Positions 1-8,121 of a stretch of DNA of 64,000 nt are shown in pieces. Source of the DNA: Planctomycetes bacterium B3_Pla (GTDB taxonomy: Bacteria; Planctomycetota; Phycisphaerae; Sedimentisphaerales; Anaerobacaceae). Below the pieces are notes generated by a model. It had not been told where the DNA came from. It saw only the letters and a list, made by a program, of their open reading frames with translations, and made no database searches. A program made the translations under genes and the position numbers. The stretch spans positions 1 through 64,000 of the forward strand of contig NJBM01000002.1 of the NCBI GenBank assembly GCA_005223045.1, written 5' to 3'. Position 1 is the stretch's first letter. Each line of letters opens with the position of its first letter.

Positions 1-2
1 CG

Positions 3-293
3 ACATACGAGATGGAATTGCACGTCGTGCGGATCGGAGATGTTGCCGTATGTACAAATTCGTTCGAGCTGTTCACCGACTACGGGATTCGAATGAAAGC
101 CCGCAGCAAAGCGGTTCAGACATTTGTCGTGCAATTAGCCGGGCCTGGAACTTATCTGCCTACTGAAAAGGCGGTTCGGGGAGGCCACTACAGCGCCGTT
201 GTCCACAGCAGCCTTGTCGGCCCGGAAGGCGGAGACGTGCTCGTCGATCGCACCGTCCACATCATCAACTCCCTCTGGGCGCAACCCGAGTAG
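3..293 (+). CDS. C-terminal end of a neutral/alkaline ceramidase-like protein (partial)
   Basis: The frame is open from the left edge and ends in TAG at 291-293, so only about the last 96 residues are present. They read like the C-terminal part of the neutral/alkaline non-lysosomal ceramidase-like proteins common in Planctomycetota: a segment beginning ELHVVRIGDVAV, then CTNSFELFTDYG, then a GGHYSA stretch, closing with VDRTVHIINSLW. In that family this part follows the catalytic domain. No catalytic residues can be seen here, so the assignment rests on tail resemblance alone. The ATG at 12 is probably internal, because the frame is open and similar in character upstream of it. A tRNA gene follows on the other strand. 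Confidence 0.6.
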   Translation, partial: TYEMELHVVRIGDVAVCTNSFELFTDYGIRMKARSKAVQTFVVQLAGPGTYLPTEKAVRGGHYSAVVHSSLVGPEGGDVLVDRTVHIINSLWAQPE

Positions 294-325
294 TCCGTCA
301 AAATGAATCTATGAACTTATCTCAT

Positions 326-400
326 TCGGGGAGACAAGATTTGAACTTGCGACCTCTGCGTCCCGAACGCAGCGCTCTGGCCAAACTGAGCTACTCCCCG
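326..400 (-). tRNA. tRNA-Pro (anticodon CGG)
   Basis: Read on the minus strand this folds as a complete cloverleaf. The acceptor arm is CGGGGAG paired with CTCCCCG, the D arm is GCTC/GAGC, the anticodon stem CTGCG/CGCAG encloses the 7-base loop TTCGGGA (anticodon CGG), and the T arm is GCAAG/CTTGT with a TTCAAAT loop. CCA is not encoded. A second, damaged copy with a similar upstream sequence lies 0.9 kb away at 1327-1417. Confidence 0.95.
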
Positions 401-420
401 GCCAACAATAATCAAAATAT

Positions 421-448
421 ACTATAACAACTCCTGAACTACAGTCAA
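421..448 (-). promoter_or_regulatory. sigma70-type promoter of tRNA-Pro
   Basis: On the minus strand TTGACT (443-448) and TATAGT (421-426) are separated by 16 bases. The expected start lies about 14 bases before the mature tRNA 5' end at 400. The decayed tRNA copy at 1327-1417 retains a similar GTAGTATATT stretch at the equivalent place. Confidence 0.7.
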
Positions 449-489
449 CCTTCATTTCGATAAATTCGCCGTTGTGTTCAGATTGCATT

Positions 490-741
490 TCACACAAAGA
501 CACCTGCTAATTTCTTCTTTTCCTGGGATCCTCTGGTGCTCTTGAGGTATTGTTCCCGCCTTGCTGCAGAAGATCGGTCAGAACGATGTTCGCTGTACAC
601 CAACTTCCACGGACTATTCTGTCGAGTGTACTTCCCGCCCCGTCCAGTATTATGCTCCTGAAGCCGACGAGCCAGATTATCAGTATGCCCGATGTAGAGT
701 TTGCCTGTCTTAAGGCTTTGAAGAATATAAACGTAATACAC
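490..741 (-). CDS. GIY-YIG nuclease-superfamily small protein (UPF0213/YhbQ-like)
   Basis: About 83 residues spanning one GIY-YIG domain. The YVYIL motif near residue 5 and the YIGHTDNLARRL helix with its Arg are followed by EHN, GRGGKYT and LVYSE. This is the usual length and order of stand-alone GIY-YIG proteins of the UPF0213 group, proposed to be structure-specific DNA nucleases; the cellular role is not established. I place the start at GTG 741, because family members begin with a short Met-Tyr-Tyr-Val-Tyr segment and a purine-rich AAAGAG lies upstream; an upstream TTG at 765 would add eight residues with poor ribosome-site spacing. Confidence 0.8.
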   Translation of the reverse strand: MYYVYILQSLKTGKLYIGHTDNLARRLQEHNTGRGGKYTRQNSPWKLVYSEHRSDRSSAARREQYLKSTRGSQEKKKLAGVFV

Positions 742-797
742 CGATATAATCTCTTTAAGTAGCAATTCCTTATTCCACTCGGGCTCGATTGACGATT

Positions 798-1235
798 TCA
801 GAACTCCCGCCTCATATTTTCATGTCGAATGCTCTCTAATAATTTTTTGCGATCTGCTTCAACATCGGGTCTCAAATAATGATATAGAGGTTTAGAGCTA
901 AATGAGACTTTGCAATTTGGGCAGATTACTTGTGGCTCTCTATTATCGGCAACAAGCCTACACTTAACTTTATCGACATCAAAACATTTAGTACAAAAAG
1001 GGCCGTCGGTTCTTCCCTTCTCATCTTCAAGATAGTATGCAGAGTCTTTGCAGACCAACTTACCCTTCAATTCCAAAGCATTTCGAAGTTGAGTAATCAT
1101 TTCATCCTTTTTCTTAAGCTGTTCAGTCAACTCCATTGCCTCGGAGTGGAGGTCGAGAATTTTGCGATATAATTCTACGTTGTCTATTTGTTGGACAAGT
1201 TTTACTGCTTCTTTGGCATTTTCAATTATTCCCAT
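798..1235 (-). CDS. Zinc-ribbon protein with N-terminal coiled coil (unknown function)
   Basis: 145 residues from the ATG at 1235, which has AGAGGA about ten bases upstream; the frame could extend to 1310 but that extension looks non-coding. Residues 1-60 are predicted helical coiled coil (heptad-like Leu/Ile in KAVKLVQQIDNVELYRKIL and AMELTEQLKKKDEM). The C-terminal half holds two Cys pairs (FCTKCFD and ICPNCKV) that would form a zinc ribbon. Similar small coiled-coil/zinc-ribbon proteins occur across bacteria, often near mobile or toxin-like genes, but I do not recognise a named function. It is probably cytoplasmic. It sits alone between the two tRNA-Pro copies. Confidence 0.65.
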   Translation of the reverse strand: MGIIENAKEAVKLVQQIDNVELYRKILDLHSEAMELTEQLKKKDEMITQLRNALELKGKLVCKDSAYYLEDEKGRTDGPFCTKCFDVDKVKCRLVADNREPQVICPNCKVSFSSKPLYHYLRPDVEADRKKLLESIRHENMRREF

Positions 1236-1326
1236 CTTTCTGGTTTCCTCTCTTGAGCGAACGAAGAAACAAGAGGGGTCGCATCCAACCTGTGCACCCT
1301 TGTTCAACACCTACGATTTGCAGACT

Positions 1327-1417
1327 CGGGGAGACAGGATTTTCCGCACAGGATGCCTCACATCGGAACTTGCGACCTTCCCTAAGGGACGCTCTGGCCA
1401 AACTGAGCTACTCCCCG
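1327..1417 (-). pseudogene. Decayed tRNA-Pro copy with altered anticodon arm and expanded T loop
   Basis: The acceptor stem CGGGGAG/CTCCCCG, the D arm (GCTC, AGTTTGGCCA, GAGC) and the T-stem strands are nearly identical to tRNA-Pro(CGG) at 326-400. The 17-base anticodon arm is replaced by the short palindrome TCCCTTAGGGA, so no 7-base anticodon loop can form. About 20 extra bases sit inside the T loop. The upstream promoter-like stretch is partly kept. It cannot fold into a normal tRNA. The replacing palindrome resembles the GCGTCCC-N3/4-GGGA core seen near 3955 and 44050. Confidence 0.75.
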
Positions 1418-1463
1418 GCCAAACAGTACGGTGAATATACTACATTCGCCGCCGGATTGCAAA

Positions 1464-3854
1464 CTATAATAAATTTACCGGATCGATGTCGATAGCGACC
1501 TTGACCGCCGGGCGGACAGGCTTCTCGCCCCGCAGGCTGGTGAACAGTCGCTGGATGGTAGCGGCCTGCGGCGCCTGAATTATTATCTGCATCCTGTGGA
1601 AACGCTGGACTCGGCTTATTACCGCCGGCATCGGCCCGCGAACGGTCGCTTCAAGGCCGTCTCGTCTTATGATTCCGTCTATTCTCTGCCGCATCTGCTT
1701 GCACGCGGCCTCGAGCTTGTCAAACTTCATATCCCGCATGACTATCACGGCCAGGCGCCAGAAAGGCGGTAAGTTGCAGGCCCGGCGGTGCTTCAATTCC
1801 TGTTGGACGAAGCCCTCGAAGTCCCCGGCGACGGCAAACCGGATCGCAGGCTGGTTGGCTAAAAACGTCTGGACGAAGACCGTGCCCTTTTTCTCCGAGC
1901 GTCCTGCCCGACCGGCTACCTGAGAAATCAATTGAAAAGTCCGTTCATTCGCCCTGAAATCCGGCAGATAAAGGCACGTATCGGCGCTGATAATGCCGAC
2001 TAACGTCACGTTTGGAAAATGCAGTCCCTTTGCCAGCATTTGCGTGCCGGCCAATATGTCGATCCGCCCTTCGCCGAAGTCTCTCAGGAGCCGGTAGTAG
2101 TCTCTGCTCGCCATCGAATCGCTGTCAATTCGGCAGACGCGGGCCTCAGGAAATTTCCGGGCCACTTCCTCTTCGAGCCGTTGCGAGCCGAGCCCGATCA
2201 TCGCGAATCCCTTGCCGCAGAGCGGGCATTTTTCCGGCACAAGCGTCTGCGCCAGGCAATAATGGCAGATCGCGTAGCCATAATTCATGTGCTTTCCGGT
2301 GACCGTTCGCATTCGTTCGTAGCGAGGCGTCTTCGACTTATGAAAGGTCAGCGTAACGTCGCAGTTGCGGCAGTGCAGCGTGTGCCTGCATGACGGGCAG
2401 AATACGAAGTTACTGTAGCCCCGCCTGTTCAGCAGCAGTATCGCCTGCTCCTTTCGTGCAAGGGTCTCTTTGAGGTGGTTAGCCAGCGGCTCGCTTACCA
2501 GGTTTATGCCCTTTTGCGTTATATCTACCTGGGTCAGATCAACGAGCCTCATTCGGGGCATCGGCAAGTCCATCACCCGCCTGGGCAGTGACAACAAGTT
2601 AAAGTGTTGCTTGTCCTGACAGTTGGATAGCATTTCCAGTGACGGCGTGGCGCTGCCGAGGATGCAATGTGCGCCGGCCAATTGGGCTCTCTTTATCGCC
2701 ACGTCTCTGCCGTTGTACCGCGGCGCAGTATCCTGCTTGTAGCTGGGTTCGTGCTCTTCATCGACAACAATCAGGCCGAGATTCGACAGCGGAGCAAAGA
2801 CCGCAGAGCGAGCGCCGATTACCACTTCGGCGTCGCCTGACTTTATCTTCTGCCACTGCACATTTCGCTGCGCGGCGGTCAGGCCTGAGTGCATGACGGC
2901 GATTTTCTCAAACCGCTCGCTGAATCTCTGAACGGTCTGGGCCGTAAGGGCAATTTCCGGAAGCAGCACGATAGCACTCTTGCCTTTTACATGGGCTGCC
3001 TGGATGGCCCTGATATAAAGCTCGGTTTTGCCGCTGTCGGTGACGCCGTGCAGGAGGCTGACGCCGAATTTATTCGAGGCGATCCAGGCTTTTATGGAAT
3101 CGAGCGCCTTTTGCTGGTCGGCGTTGAGAAGTATGTGTCCGCCTGTTGACGGCGCCATTGCTTTTGGTATCGCCGGCAGAGATTTCAATATTGTTCTCCG
3201 GCCGATTTTAATGATTTGCCTCTCAGCCAGCCTTTTCAAAGGCACGGCGCCGCAGCCTGCCGCCTCTGTGACCTGCTGTAACTCCATAGCCGAATCACGG
3301 TCGAAGGCCTCTCGTTCTCGCAGGACACTGACAATCTGTCTTTGTTTTTTGCCCTTCAGTTCGTCAATGGTCTTTTGAGCTTCGCCAGCGTCAATTGCCA
3401 AGTAGGCATATTTTTGCGTCTTGACGCCTGCGCCTTTTTTCACAGCCGATGGCACGATCGCCGCCAGAACCTGTCCGAGCGGGCAGACATAATAACCGCT
3501 TATCCACCAGGCCAATTCCATCAGATCGGCATCCACCAACGGTTCTTTATCAACCACGCCTGAGATTGCCTTTAGCCGAATGCCCCGGTCTGCGCTGCCA
3601 AATGCCTTCTCTCTGGGAACATCCGACTCGACACAGAAGCCCTTTTGCAGTTTGTTGCCTCTGCCAAACGGCGCTTCAATCCTCTGCCCCGCGCGGACCG
3701 GCCAAATCTCATCCGGCACAAGATAATCAAACTCCGTATCCGCCGCCGACTCGAACGCCACGCGAATAATATGACCGCAAACCGCCTCAGTGTCATTCCC
3801 GCGAAAGCTGGAATCCATTTCCGCGAACAAACTGTCAGCCCGGTATTTGACCAT
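1464..3854 (-). CDS. priA: Primosomal protein N' (replication restart helicase PriA)
   Basis: A 796-residue superfamily 2 helicase that reloads the replisome at stalled forks. The N-terminal 3'-DNA-binding and winged-helix region precedes a Walker A motif GVTDSGKT near residue 270 and a DEEH box near 365. The zinc-binding insert has CPSC and CRNC (485-500) and CHYC and CPLC (530-546). The C-terminal helicase lobe carries QVAGRAGR. Length is slightly above the family norm, with a small insertion inside the zinc region. The beginning is odd: homology seems to start around residue 28 (HIIRVAFES), while residues 13-21 are encoded by a dispersed genomic repeat (3792-3817). The start could be the ATG at 3854 or the one at 3818; neither has a strong ribosome site. 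Confidence 0.93.
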   Translation of the reverse strand: MVKYRADSLFAEMDSSFRGNDTEAVCGHIIRVAFESAADTEFDYLVPDEIWPVRAGQRIEAPFGRGNKLQKGFCVESDVPREKAFGSADRGIRLKAISGVVDKEPLVDADLMELAWWISGYYVCPLGQVLAAIVPSAVKKGAGVKTQKYAYLAIDAGEAQKTIDELKGKKQRQIVSVLREREAFDRDSAMELQQVTEAAGCGAVPLKRLAERQIIKIGRRTILKSLPAIPKAMAPSTGGHILLNADQQKALDSIKAWIASNKFGVSLLHGVTDSGKTELYIRAIQAAHVKGKSAIVLLPEIALTAQTVQRFSERFEKIAVMHSGLTAAQRNVQWQKIKSGDAEVVIGARSAVFAPLSNLGLIVVDEEHEPSYKQDTAPRYNGRDVAIKRAQLAGAHCILGSATPSLEMLSNCQDKQHFNLLSLPRRVMDLPMPRMRLVDLTQVDITQKGINLVSEPLANHLKETLARKEQAILLLNRRGYSNFVFCPSCRHTLHCRNCDVTLTFHKSKTPRYERMRTVTGKHMNYGYAICHYCLAQTLVPEKCPLCGKGFAMIGLGSQRLEEEVARKFPEARVCRIDSDSMASRDYYRLLRDFGEGRIDILAGTQMLAKGLHFPNVTLVGIISADTCLYLPDFRANERTFQLISQVAGRAGRSEKKGTVFVQTFLANQPAIRFAVAGDFEGFVQQELKHRRACNLPPFWRLAVIVMRDMKFDKLEAACKQMRQRIDGIIRRDGLEATVRGPMPAVISRVQRFHRMQIIIQAPQAATIQRLFTSLRGEKPVRPAVKVAIDIDPVNLL
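3792..3817 (+). repeat. Dispersed VIPA-type repeat, half unit
   Basis: The sequence starting GTCATTCCCGCGAAAGC and ending GGAATCCA is one arm of a repeat also found at 3937-4030 and 13944-14010. When translated such repeats give the familiar VIPAKAGIH or MDSxFRGND peptides. Here it lies inside the priA reading frame and supplies its MDSSFRGND segment. Confidence 0.8.
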
Positions 3855-3936
3855 AAGACTACTCTTGACGAAACATGGTCATAATGTGCGACCACATAAT
3901 CTTGAAGTTCCAATATGGCACATCAAGTCGCAGCTT

Positions 3937-4030
3937 GTCATTCCTGTGAAAACAGTCCCGTAAGGGACGCCTTGCGGCGGAATCCAGAATCGCCGCAATA
4001 TCATGGATTCCCGCTTTCGCTGGAATGACA
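3937..4030. repeat. Inverted VIPA-type repeat pair with embedded hairpin
   Basis: The element begins GTCATTCCTGTGAAAAC and ends CGCTGGAATGAC, so the two arms are inverted copies. Between them lie a palindromic core (TCCCGTAAGGGACGCC) and a GCGGCGGAATCC stretch. It fills the gap between priA and the CGGC-domain gene downstream of the latter's stop, and could also act as a transcript-end structure. Confidence 0.8.
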
Positions 4031-4054
4031 TAGAAGGTCTGGCATTTTGACTTA

Positions 4055-4483
4055 CTAATTACCTGCACTGTACAGACCTGCTTTGCGTCGTTTCTCGGAC
4101 TTTTCATCTATGTATGAGTCCTCGCAGATGTCCAGGCCGAGCTTTACTATCAGGCTCTTGAGATAATCGAGATGCGGGCAGGGTGAAGAATGAAAATTGT
4201 CTTTGGTCAGGCACGAAGCCAATTGCACGACTATGCGGTCTTTTTCGATCCCTTCCTGCTTCTTGATCCGGCGGGTCAGGTTGCTCAGCTTACGTTGCAC
4301 CGCCCGGCCGCAGCAGCCGCCGCACGTCAGATAGAGCGTGCGATATGCCTTGTCCCCAGGGTACGCGGAGAAACCGCCGAGGCGTTTATTGAACGCTCTC
4401 TCGCAATTGTAGCCGGAACAGCGTTCCTTGACGATATGGCACTGCACTATGGCTACATAGTCCTTGTCTTTCAAATCTACCAT
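4055..4483 (-). CDS. CGGC-domain (putative metal-binding) protein
   Basis: 142 residues with the signature of the CGGC domain: an early CHIV, then CSGYNCERAF, then TCGGCCGRAVQRKL near residue 53, and further Cys at SCLTK and CPHLDYL. The conserved cysteines suggest metal binding, but no biochemical role is established for the family. The start ATG at 4483 is preceded by AAGGA seven bases away. The gene lies between priA and the FAD oxidase on the same strand but is separated from priA by repeats, so a shared transcript is uncertain. Confidence 0.75.
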   Translation of the reverse strand: MVDLKDKDYVAIVQCHIVKERCSGYNCERAFNKRLGGFSAYPGDKAYRTLYLTCGGCCGRAVQRKLSNLTRRIKKQEGIEKDRIVVQLASCLTKDNFHSSPCPHLDYLKSLIVKLGLDICEDSYIDEKSEKRRKAGLYSAGN

Positions 4484-4524
4484 GTTCCATCCTTCCTGTA
4501 ACTGAGATTGCCGCGAATCGGATT

Positions 4525-5751
4525 CTAATCGTTGAGCCTAAAATGCTTTGTGGCTATTTTATTTATGCGATCGCCGATGGCTAATGCCGCCGTTGCTGCC
4601 GGTGATGGGGCATTCAAAACGTGTATCGAACTCGCTCGTCTTTCTATTCTAAAGTCATCAATCAGCTTGCCGTTTCGTTCGAGCGCCTGGGCACGCACTC
4701 CCGCCCGGCAGGGTTTTATGTCGGCGTCCTGCAGCGACGGAACGAGTCTCTGCAATTGCCGAAGAAACAGCTTCCTGGAAAAAGCCCTGGCGTATTCGCC
4801 CAATCCGTGTTTCCAGTACTTCAAGAGCATTACCCACAGGCCCGGGTAGGATAGAGAATCCCACGAATCTTTAAGGCTAAAGTCGGTCTTGCCGTAGCCT
4901 TCCCTCTTGAAGGAAAAGACCGCGTTCGGACCGCATTCGATCCTGCCATCGATCATACGCGTAAAATGGACTCCGAGAAAGGGAAGGGCCGGGTCCGGCA
5001 CGGGATATATCAGCCCTTTGACCTTCTCTTTCGCCTCGTCCGTAAGCTCATAATAGTCGCCTCGGAAGGGGACTATTTTCATATTTGGCTCGACGCCATC
5101 CATTCCTGCGACTCTGTCGCACTGAAGACCCGCGCAGTTGATAATATACCTGACATCGAAAGATTCCTGGTTTGTTGTGACTTTCGTATAGAAATCGTGC
5201 CTGTCAAAACCCGTTACTTCCAGCGAAGTCAGGATTTTGTTGCCGTCATTCTTCTTTAATATGAGATCTGCTAATTTCTCTGCGACTGCTGCAAAATCAA
5301 TGATCCCCGCGGTAGGCACCCGGATGCCTGCAATGCCCTTGCAGCAAGGCTCAATCTCTTTGATCTGGTCGGGCCCGATCTTTTCAAGCTCTTCTATGTC
5401 ATTTTCCAGACCGTTTTGGAAGATTCTATCGAGATTGGCAAGTTCCTTTTCATGAGTCGCCACGACAATTTTGCCGCAAATCTCGTGGGGGATCTTATGC
5501 TTTTTGGCAAAGGTTATGAGTTCTTTGCGCCCTTTGGCGCAGGTTTTGGCCTTGGTCGAGCCTGGTTGATAGTACAGCCCCGAGTGAATAACGCCGGAGT
5601 TGTGGCCGGTCTGGTGTGCGGCTAACGTCTTTTCCTTCTCCAGCACGGCGATGCGAATATCAGGATGTTTCAGCGCGATTTTATAGGCCGAAGCCAGCCC
5701 GACAATCCCGCCGCCGACCACGACGATATCGAAACGATTGCTTCCCTTCAT
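4525..5751 (-). CDS. lhgO: L-2-hydroxyglutarate oxidase-like FAD enzyme
   Basis: 408 residues from ATG 5751, which has AAGGAA upstream; a longer frame to 5823 lacks a ribosome site. The DAO-type FAD fold is clear: dinucleotide motif VVGGGIVGLASA (about residues 11-22), then EKE at the strand 2 end, the family motif HQTGHNSGVIHSGLYY (about 46-61), and a C-terminal CRAGVRAQALERNG stretch typical of L-2-hydroxyglutarate oxidase/dehydrogenase. These enzymes oxidise L-2-hydroxyglutarate to 2-oxoglutarate, passing electrons to oxygen or quinone. The symbol is by family resemblance; the electron acceptor cannot be read from sequence. Confidence 0.85.
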   Translation of the reverse strand: MKGSNRFDIVVVGGGIVGLASAYKIALKHPDIRIAVLEKEKTLAAHQTGHNSGVIHSGLYYQPGSTKAKTCAKGRKELITFAKKHKIPHEICGKIVVATHEKELANLDRIFQNGLENDIEELEKIGPDQIKEIEPCCKGIAGIRVPTAGIIDFAAVAEKLADLILKKNDGNKILTSLEVTGFDRHDFYTKVTTNQESFDVRYIINCAGLQCDRVAGMDGVEPNMKIVPFRGDYYELTDEAKEKVKGLIYPVPDPALPFLGVHFTRMIDGRIECGPNAVFSFKREGYGKTDFSLKDSWDSLSYPGLWVMLLKYWKHGLGEYARAFSRKLFLRQLQRLVPSLQDADIKPCRAGVRAQALERNGKLIDDFRIERRASSIHVLNAPSPAATAALAIGDRINKIATKHFRLND

Positions 5752-5904
5752 TATCGAAAATTCCTTAATCACCAGAAACAAACTCTCGGCCCATAAAATA
5801 ACCAACACCGCAGCCGGCGTCAATCAAGAAACCGGCTCAGTTTCAACTGTGAGAATCCGGGGGTGCGTGAAATGGTGGCCTGGAGTTGAGTTGACGGACG
5901 CCCG

Positions 5905-6585
5905 CTATATGTCCGGCACGACTTCGGGATAAACCTGCCCGGTCGAATTGATTTTGAAGATGTAAATAAGCCCTTCCCTGAGCTTCCAATAGACGGCGTT
6001 GCCGTAGATTGCGTCGATATCGTACTTAGCGAGCTTCTCAGTGTCGTTAGCCAGGTCCCAGATATTGGACCAGAACATGTGCTTTTGCTCTATCGGCAAC
6101 GCTGCCAGCAAATCGCTATATCTTTGCGGCTCGGCGCCAGGCTCTTCTATCGCAAAAGCCTCTGCAGGTGTCATTTTCTCGCCGTAAACCCTTCTCCAGA
6201 GATACAGCGACCTCGTTTTGCCGTCCATGACCATTTTGCTGCCGAACTTCACAATCAGGGCGTCGAAGTGAACGATATCGCCCGCGATTGTGTACTCTTT
6301 CTCTAAAATCTTCTTTAGCTTATCGTCTCGTGCGGTCTCAACGAATCTTATAGTCGTAAGAAGCTCCCCGTCTTTCATCTCCTGGCTGATTACCTTAGCG
6401 TACCCAATCTGGTCCTCACCCGTCAGGTTGGTTATCGCCTGCTTGAGTTGCTTATTCTCGACTAATAGCTCATGTATTGTCTCAACAACCTTATAAGGCG
6501 TGCGCCCCAGATAGGCCACCCCAACGAGCCCGGCCCCGATAATAATCAGCGGCAAGAACCTAAATTTCTTTCGTCCGTCTGCCAT
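5905..6585 (-). CDS. Membrane-anchored hypothetical protein
   Basis: 226 residues. A short basic N-terminus (MADGRKKFRF) leads into one hydrophobic segment (residues 11-25), so the protein is probably anchored with its bulk outside the cytoplasm. Residues 32-55 look like a short coiled coil. The rest is a soluble domain with KYDIDAIYGNAVYWKLREG near the end that I do not recognise. The start is supported by AGAGG before the ATG. It is on the same strand as the FAD oxidase but about 150 bases upstream of it. Confidence 0.6.
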   Translation of the reverse strand: MADGRKKFRFLPLIIIGAGLVGVAYLGRTPYKVVETIHELLVENKQLKQAITNLTGEDQIGYAKVISQEMKDGELLTTIRFVETARDDKLKKILEKEYTIAGDIVHFDALIVKFGSKMVMDGKTRSLYLWRRVYGEKMTPAEAFAIEEPGAEPQRYSDLLAALPIEQKHMFWSNIWDLANDTEKLAKYDIDAIYGNAVYWKLREGLIYIFKINSTGQVYPEVVPDI

Positions 6586-6694
6586 CTATCGCCTCTTGTC
6601 GGCACACTTTCCTCGCCATACGAGAATCCCCCCATTACTCTATCATCGGCTCTGCCGCCCGAATCTCTGAACTTTTAGCCTGAACTCACACGAA

Positions 6695-6729
6695 CAAAAA
6701 AGGGCCGCAAGCATTGAACTCACAGCCCT
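6695..6729 (-). terminator. Rho-independent terminator
   Basis: On the minus strand AGGGCTG and CGGCCCT can pair around a loop, followed by TTTTTTG. It lies just after the stop of the secreted gene 6759-7676. A very similar terminator follows the gene at 23559-24623. Confidence 0.75.
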
Positions 6730-6758
6730 ACGGATATTCTGCTAAGACGTCACAAAGT

Positions 6759-7676
6759 TTACTTCGTATGGATTATAATCGAACCGCCGCCAATCGCCTG
6801 ATCAAAACCATTGTCATAGACTACAACCTCACCGCCGTTTTCTTCCCAAATTTTGATCCGGAAAGTGTCGGGATTGTCATCTCCGGCCCAGATCATGAAT
6901 TTGTATTCTCCGGAACCGTTTATTGTCCCTGTTCCTTTGAACCTGGCATAGTTTGACCCGGTGACCAGCAACCAGTCGTAACTGCTGCTGTGGAAGTTTA
7001 AGTCACCTGCCTTGAATTGGAACTCGGTATTCCCGGTCGGCACAGTAGCGCCCTTCTTGTACTTGGAGACAAAACCGAAGCTGGCCTTGCCGGCCAGTGA
7101 TGGATCAGGCTTGAAGGCGCCTGCCGGTGAGTAAATCCATCCGCCGCCGGTCACGAACCCGCCAGTCGGGTCGTACACGACGAACATGAGCTCAGCATCG
7201 ACAAAATCATCGGCCACGTCCGAGCCAGCATAAGCAACCTGAGCATCCGAGTACATATACACTGTATGCACGCCGGGGGCTGTCAAAGGGTATGTTATCG
7301 TAGCTGTCGTAGGTGGCGCGGTATTATTAATCTCAGCACAAATCTCGTAGCTGTAAACGTAGTCCCAATCGGTATCAGAGTCAGTACCGCTTGGACCAGA
7401 GACGTCCAAACCCCATTCCGTGTACGCTTCATTATCCCAGCCACACATGGCCGCATACGCAGATATTTCCCCGGTTATGGTGATTGACCCGCCGATAGCG
7501 AATAGTTGCCCAGTATCCGGATTACCATCGATCTCAATGACAAGCGGTACACTGTTATGGTAGCCTCCGTATGACGCATCAATGTACCACCAAACGCCGC
7601 CGGTGCTCTCTTGCCATGCAAGGGCAGGCGACGCCAGTAACAATGCCACAACGCAACTTAGTATTAACCTTTTCAT
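6759..7676 (-). CDS. Secreted protein with C-terminal post-COAP-1-like domain
   Basis: 305 residues with a Sec signal peptide (MKRLILSCVVALLLASPALA, cut after residue 20). Residues 21-170 form an extracellular-type domain rich in Gly, Tyr and Asp. From about 175 on (FVTGGGWIYSPAGAF, GKASFGFVSKYKKG, DLNFHSSSYDWL, GSGEYKFMIWAGD, VVVYDNG) it matches the domain found at the C-terminus of many bacterial surface proteins (post-COAP-1 type). No catalytic motif is seen. The gene is preceded by a conserved leader (7677-7812) shared with two neighbours and followed by a terminator. A truncated copy of the same C-terminal domain lies immediately upstream. Confidence 0.75.
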   Translation of the reverse strand: MKRLILSCVVALLLASPALAWQESTGGVWWYIDASYGGYHNSVPLVIEIDGNPDTGQLFAIGGSITITGEISAYAAMCGWDNEAYTEWGLDVSGPSGTDSDTDWDYVYSYEICAEINNTAPPTTATITYPLTAPGVHTVYMYSDAQVAYAGSDVADDFVDAELMFVVYDPTGGFVTGGGWIYSPAGAFKPDPSLAGKASFGFVSKYKKGATVPTGNTEFQFKAGDLNFHSSSYDWLLVTGSNYARFKGTGTINGSGEYKFMIWAGDDNPDTFRIKIWEENGGEVVVYDNGFDQAIGGGSIIIHTK

Positions 7677-7812
7677 CTCACTTCTCCTTCAAAAATACTC
7701 TCTAACAATTTCTTTTGTCGCTGCGAACAATACTCAGCTTTCTCAATCCATTGGCGCAAATTCCGTCCATTTGATTACCTACAACATTTCTCCATAGGCA
7801 GCTCCTCCTTTC
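7677..7812 (-). promoter_or_regulatory. Conserved leader, copy 1
   Basis: This minus-strand leader of gene 6759-7676 is clearly homologous to 8713-8871 and 9910-10051. Shared blocks in order: a strong Shine-Dalgarno (AAAGGAGG), an ATG opening a six-codon frame (MEKCCR then TAA), the block TTTGCGCCAATGGATTGAG, a hairpin region, and a closing Shine-Dalgarno GAAGGAGAA before the gene. Sequence conservation across three genes with unrelated products points to a regulatory leader. Confidence 0.6.
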
Positions 7813-8078
7813 CGCCGACCGTTATCATAGACTACGACCTCACCGCCGTTTTCCGTCCAGATTTTGGTCCGGAAAGTATCAGGGTCGCCGTCTCCGTCCC
7901 AGATTCGGAATTTGTATTCTCCTGAGCCATTCATCGTCCCTATTCCTTGGAACTTCGCCTTGTCTTTCCCGCTGACCACAAGCCAAGCGTAACTGCTGCT
8001 GTGGAAGTTCACACCGGAAGTCTGGAATACGAACTCCGTATTACCGGTGGGCAGCGGGACTAAAGCAGCCCCGCTGCC
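7779..8078 (-). pseudogene. Fragment of a post-COAP-1-like domain gene
   Basis: The open frame matches the C-terminal domain of gene 6759-7676 closely (PTGNTEFVFQ, NFHSSSYAWLVVSG, NGSGEYKFRIWDGD, GGEVVVYDNG) but starts right after a stop codon, has no signal peptide and no usable start. After VVVYDNG it diverges and runs straight into leader copy 1. This looks like the remnant of a tandem paralogue truncated at both ends, probably by recombination. Confidence 0.75.
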
Positions 8079-8082
8079 TTAC
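8049..8082 (-). repeat. REP-like hairpin
   Basis: A perfect 9-bp stem GGCAGCGGG/CCCGCTGCC with a GTAA head on the minus strand. It resembles the element at 8881-8911. Confidence 0.6.
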
Positions 8083-8121
8083 GTCTCAACATTTGATTAC
8101 TGGTTTCTCAGCTTCTTTTTC

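Noticed and set aside
309..503. 64-codon minus-strand frame across the tRNA-Pro gene
   Set aside because: It overlaps a perfect cloverleaf tRNA and has no coding character.
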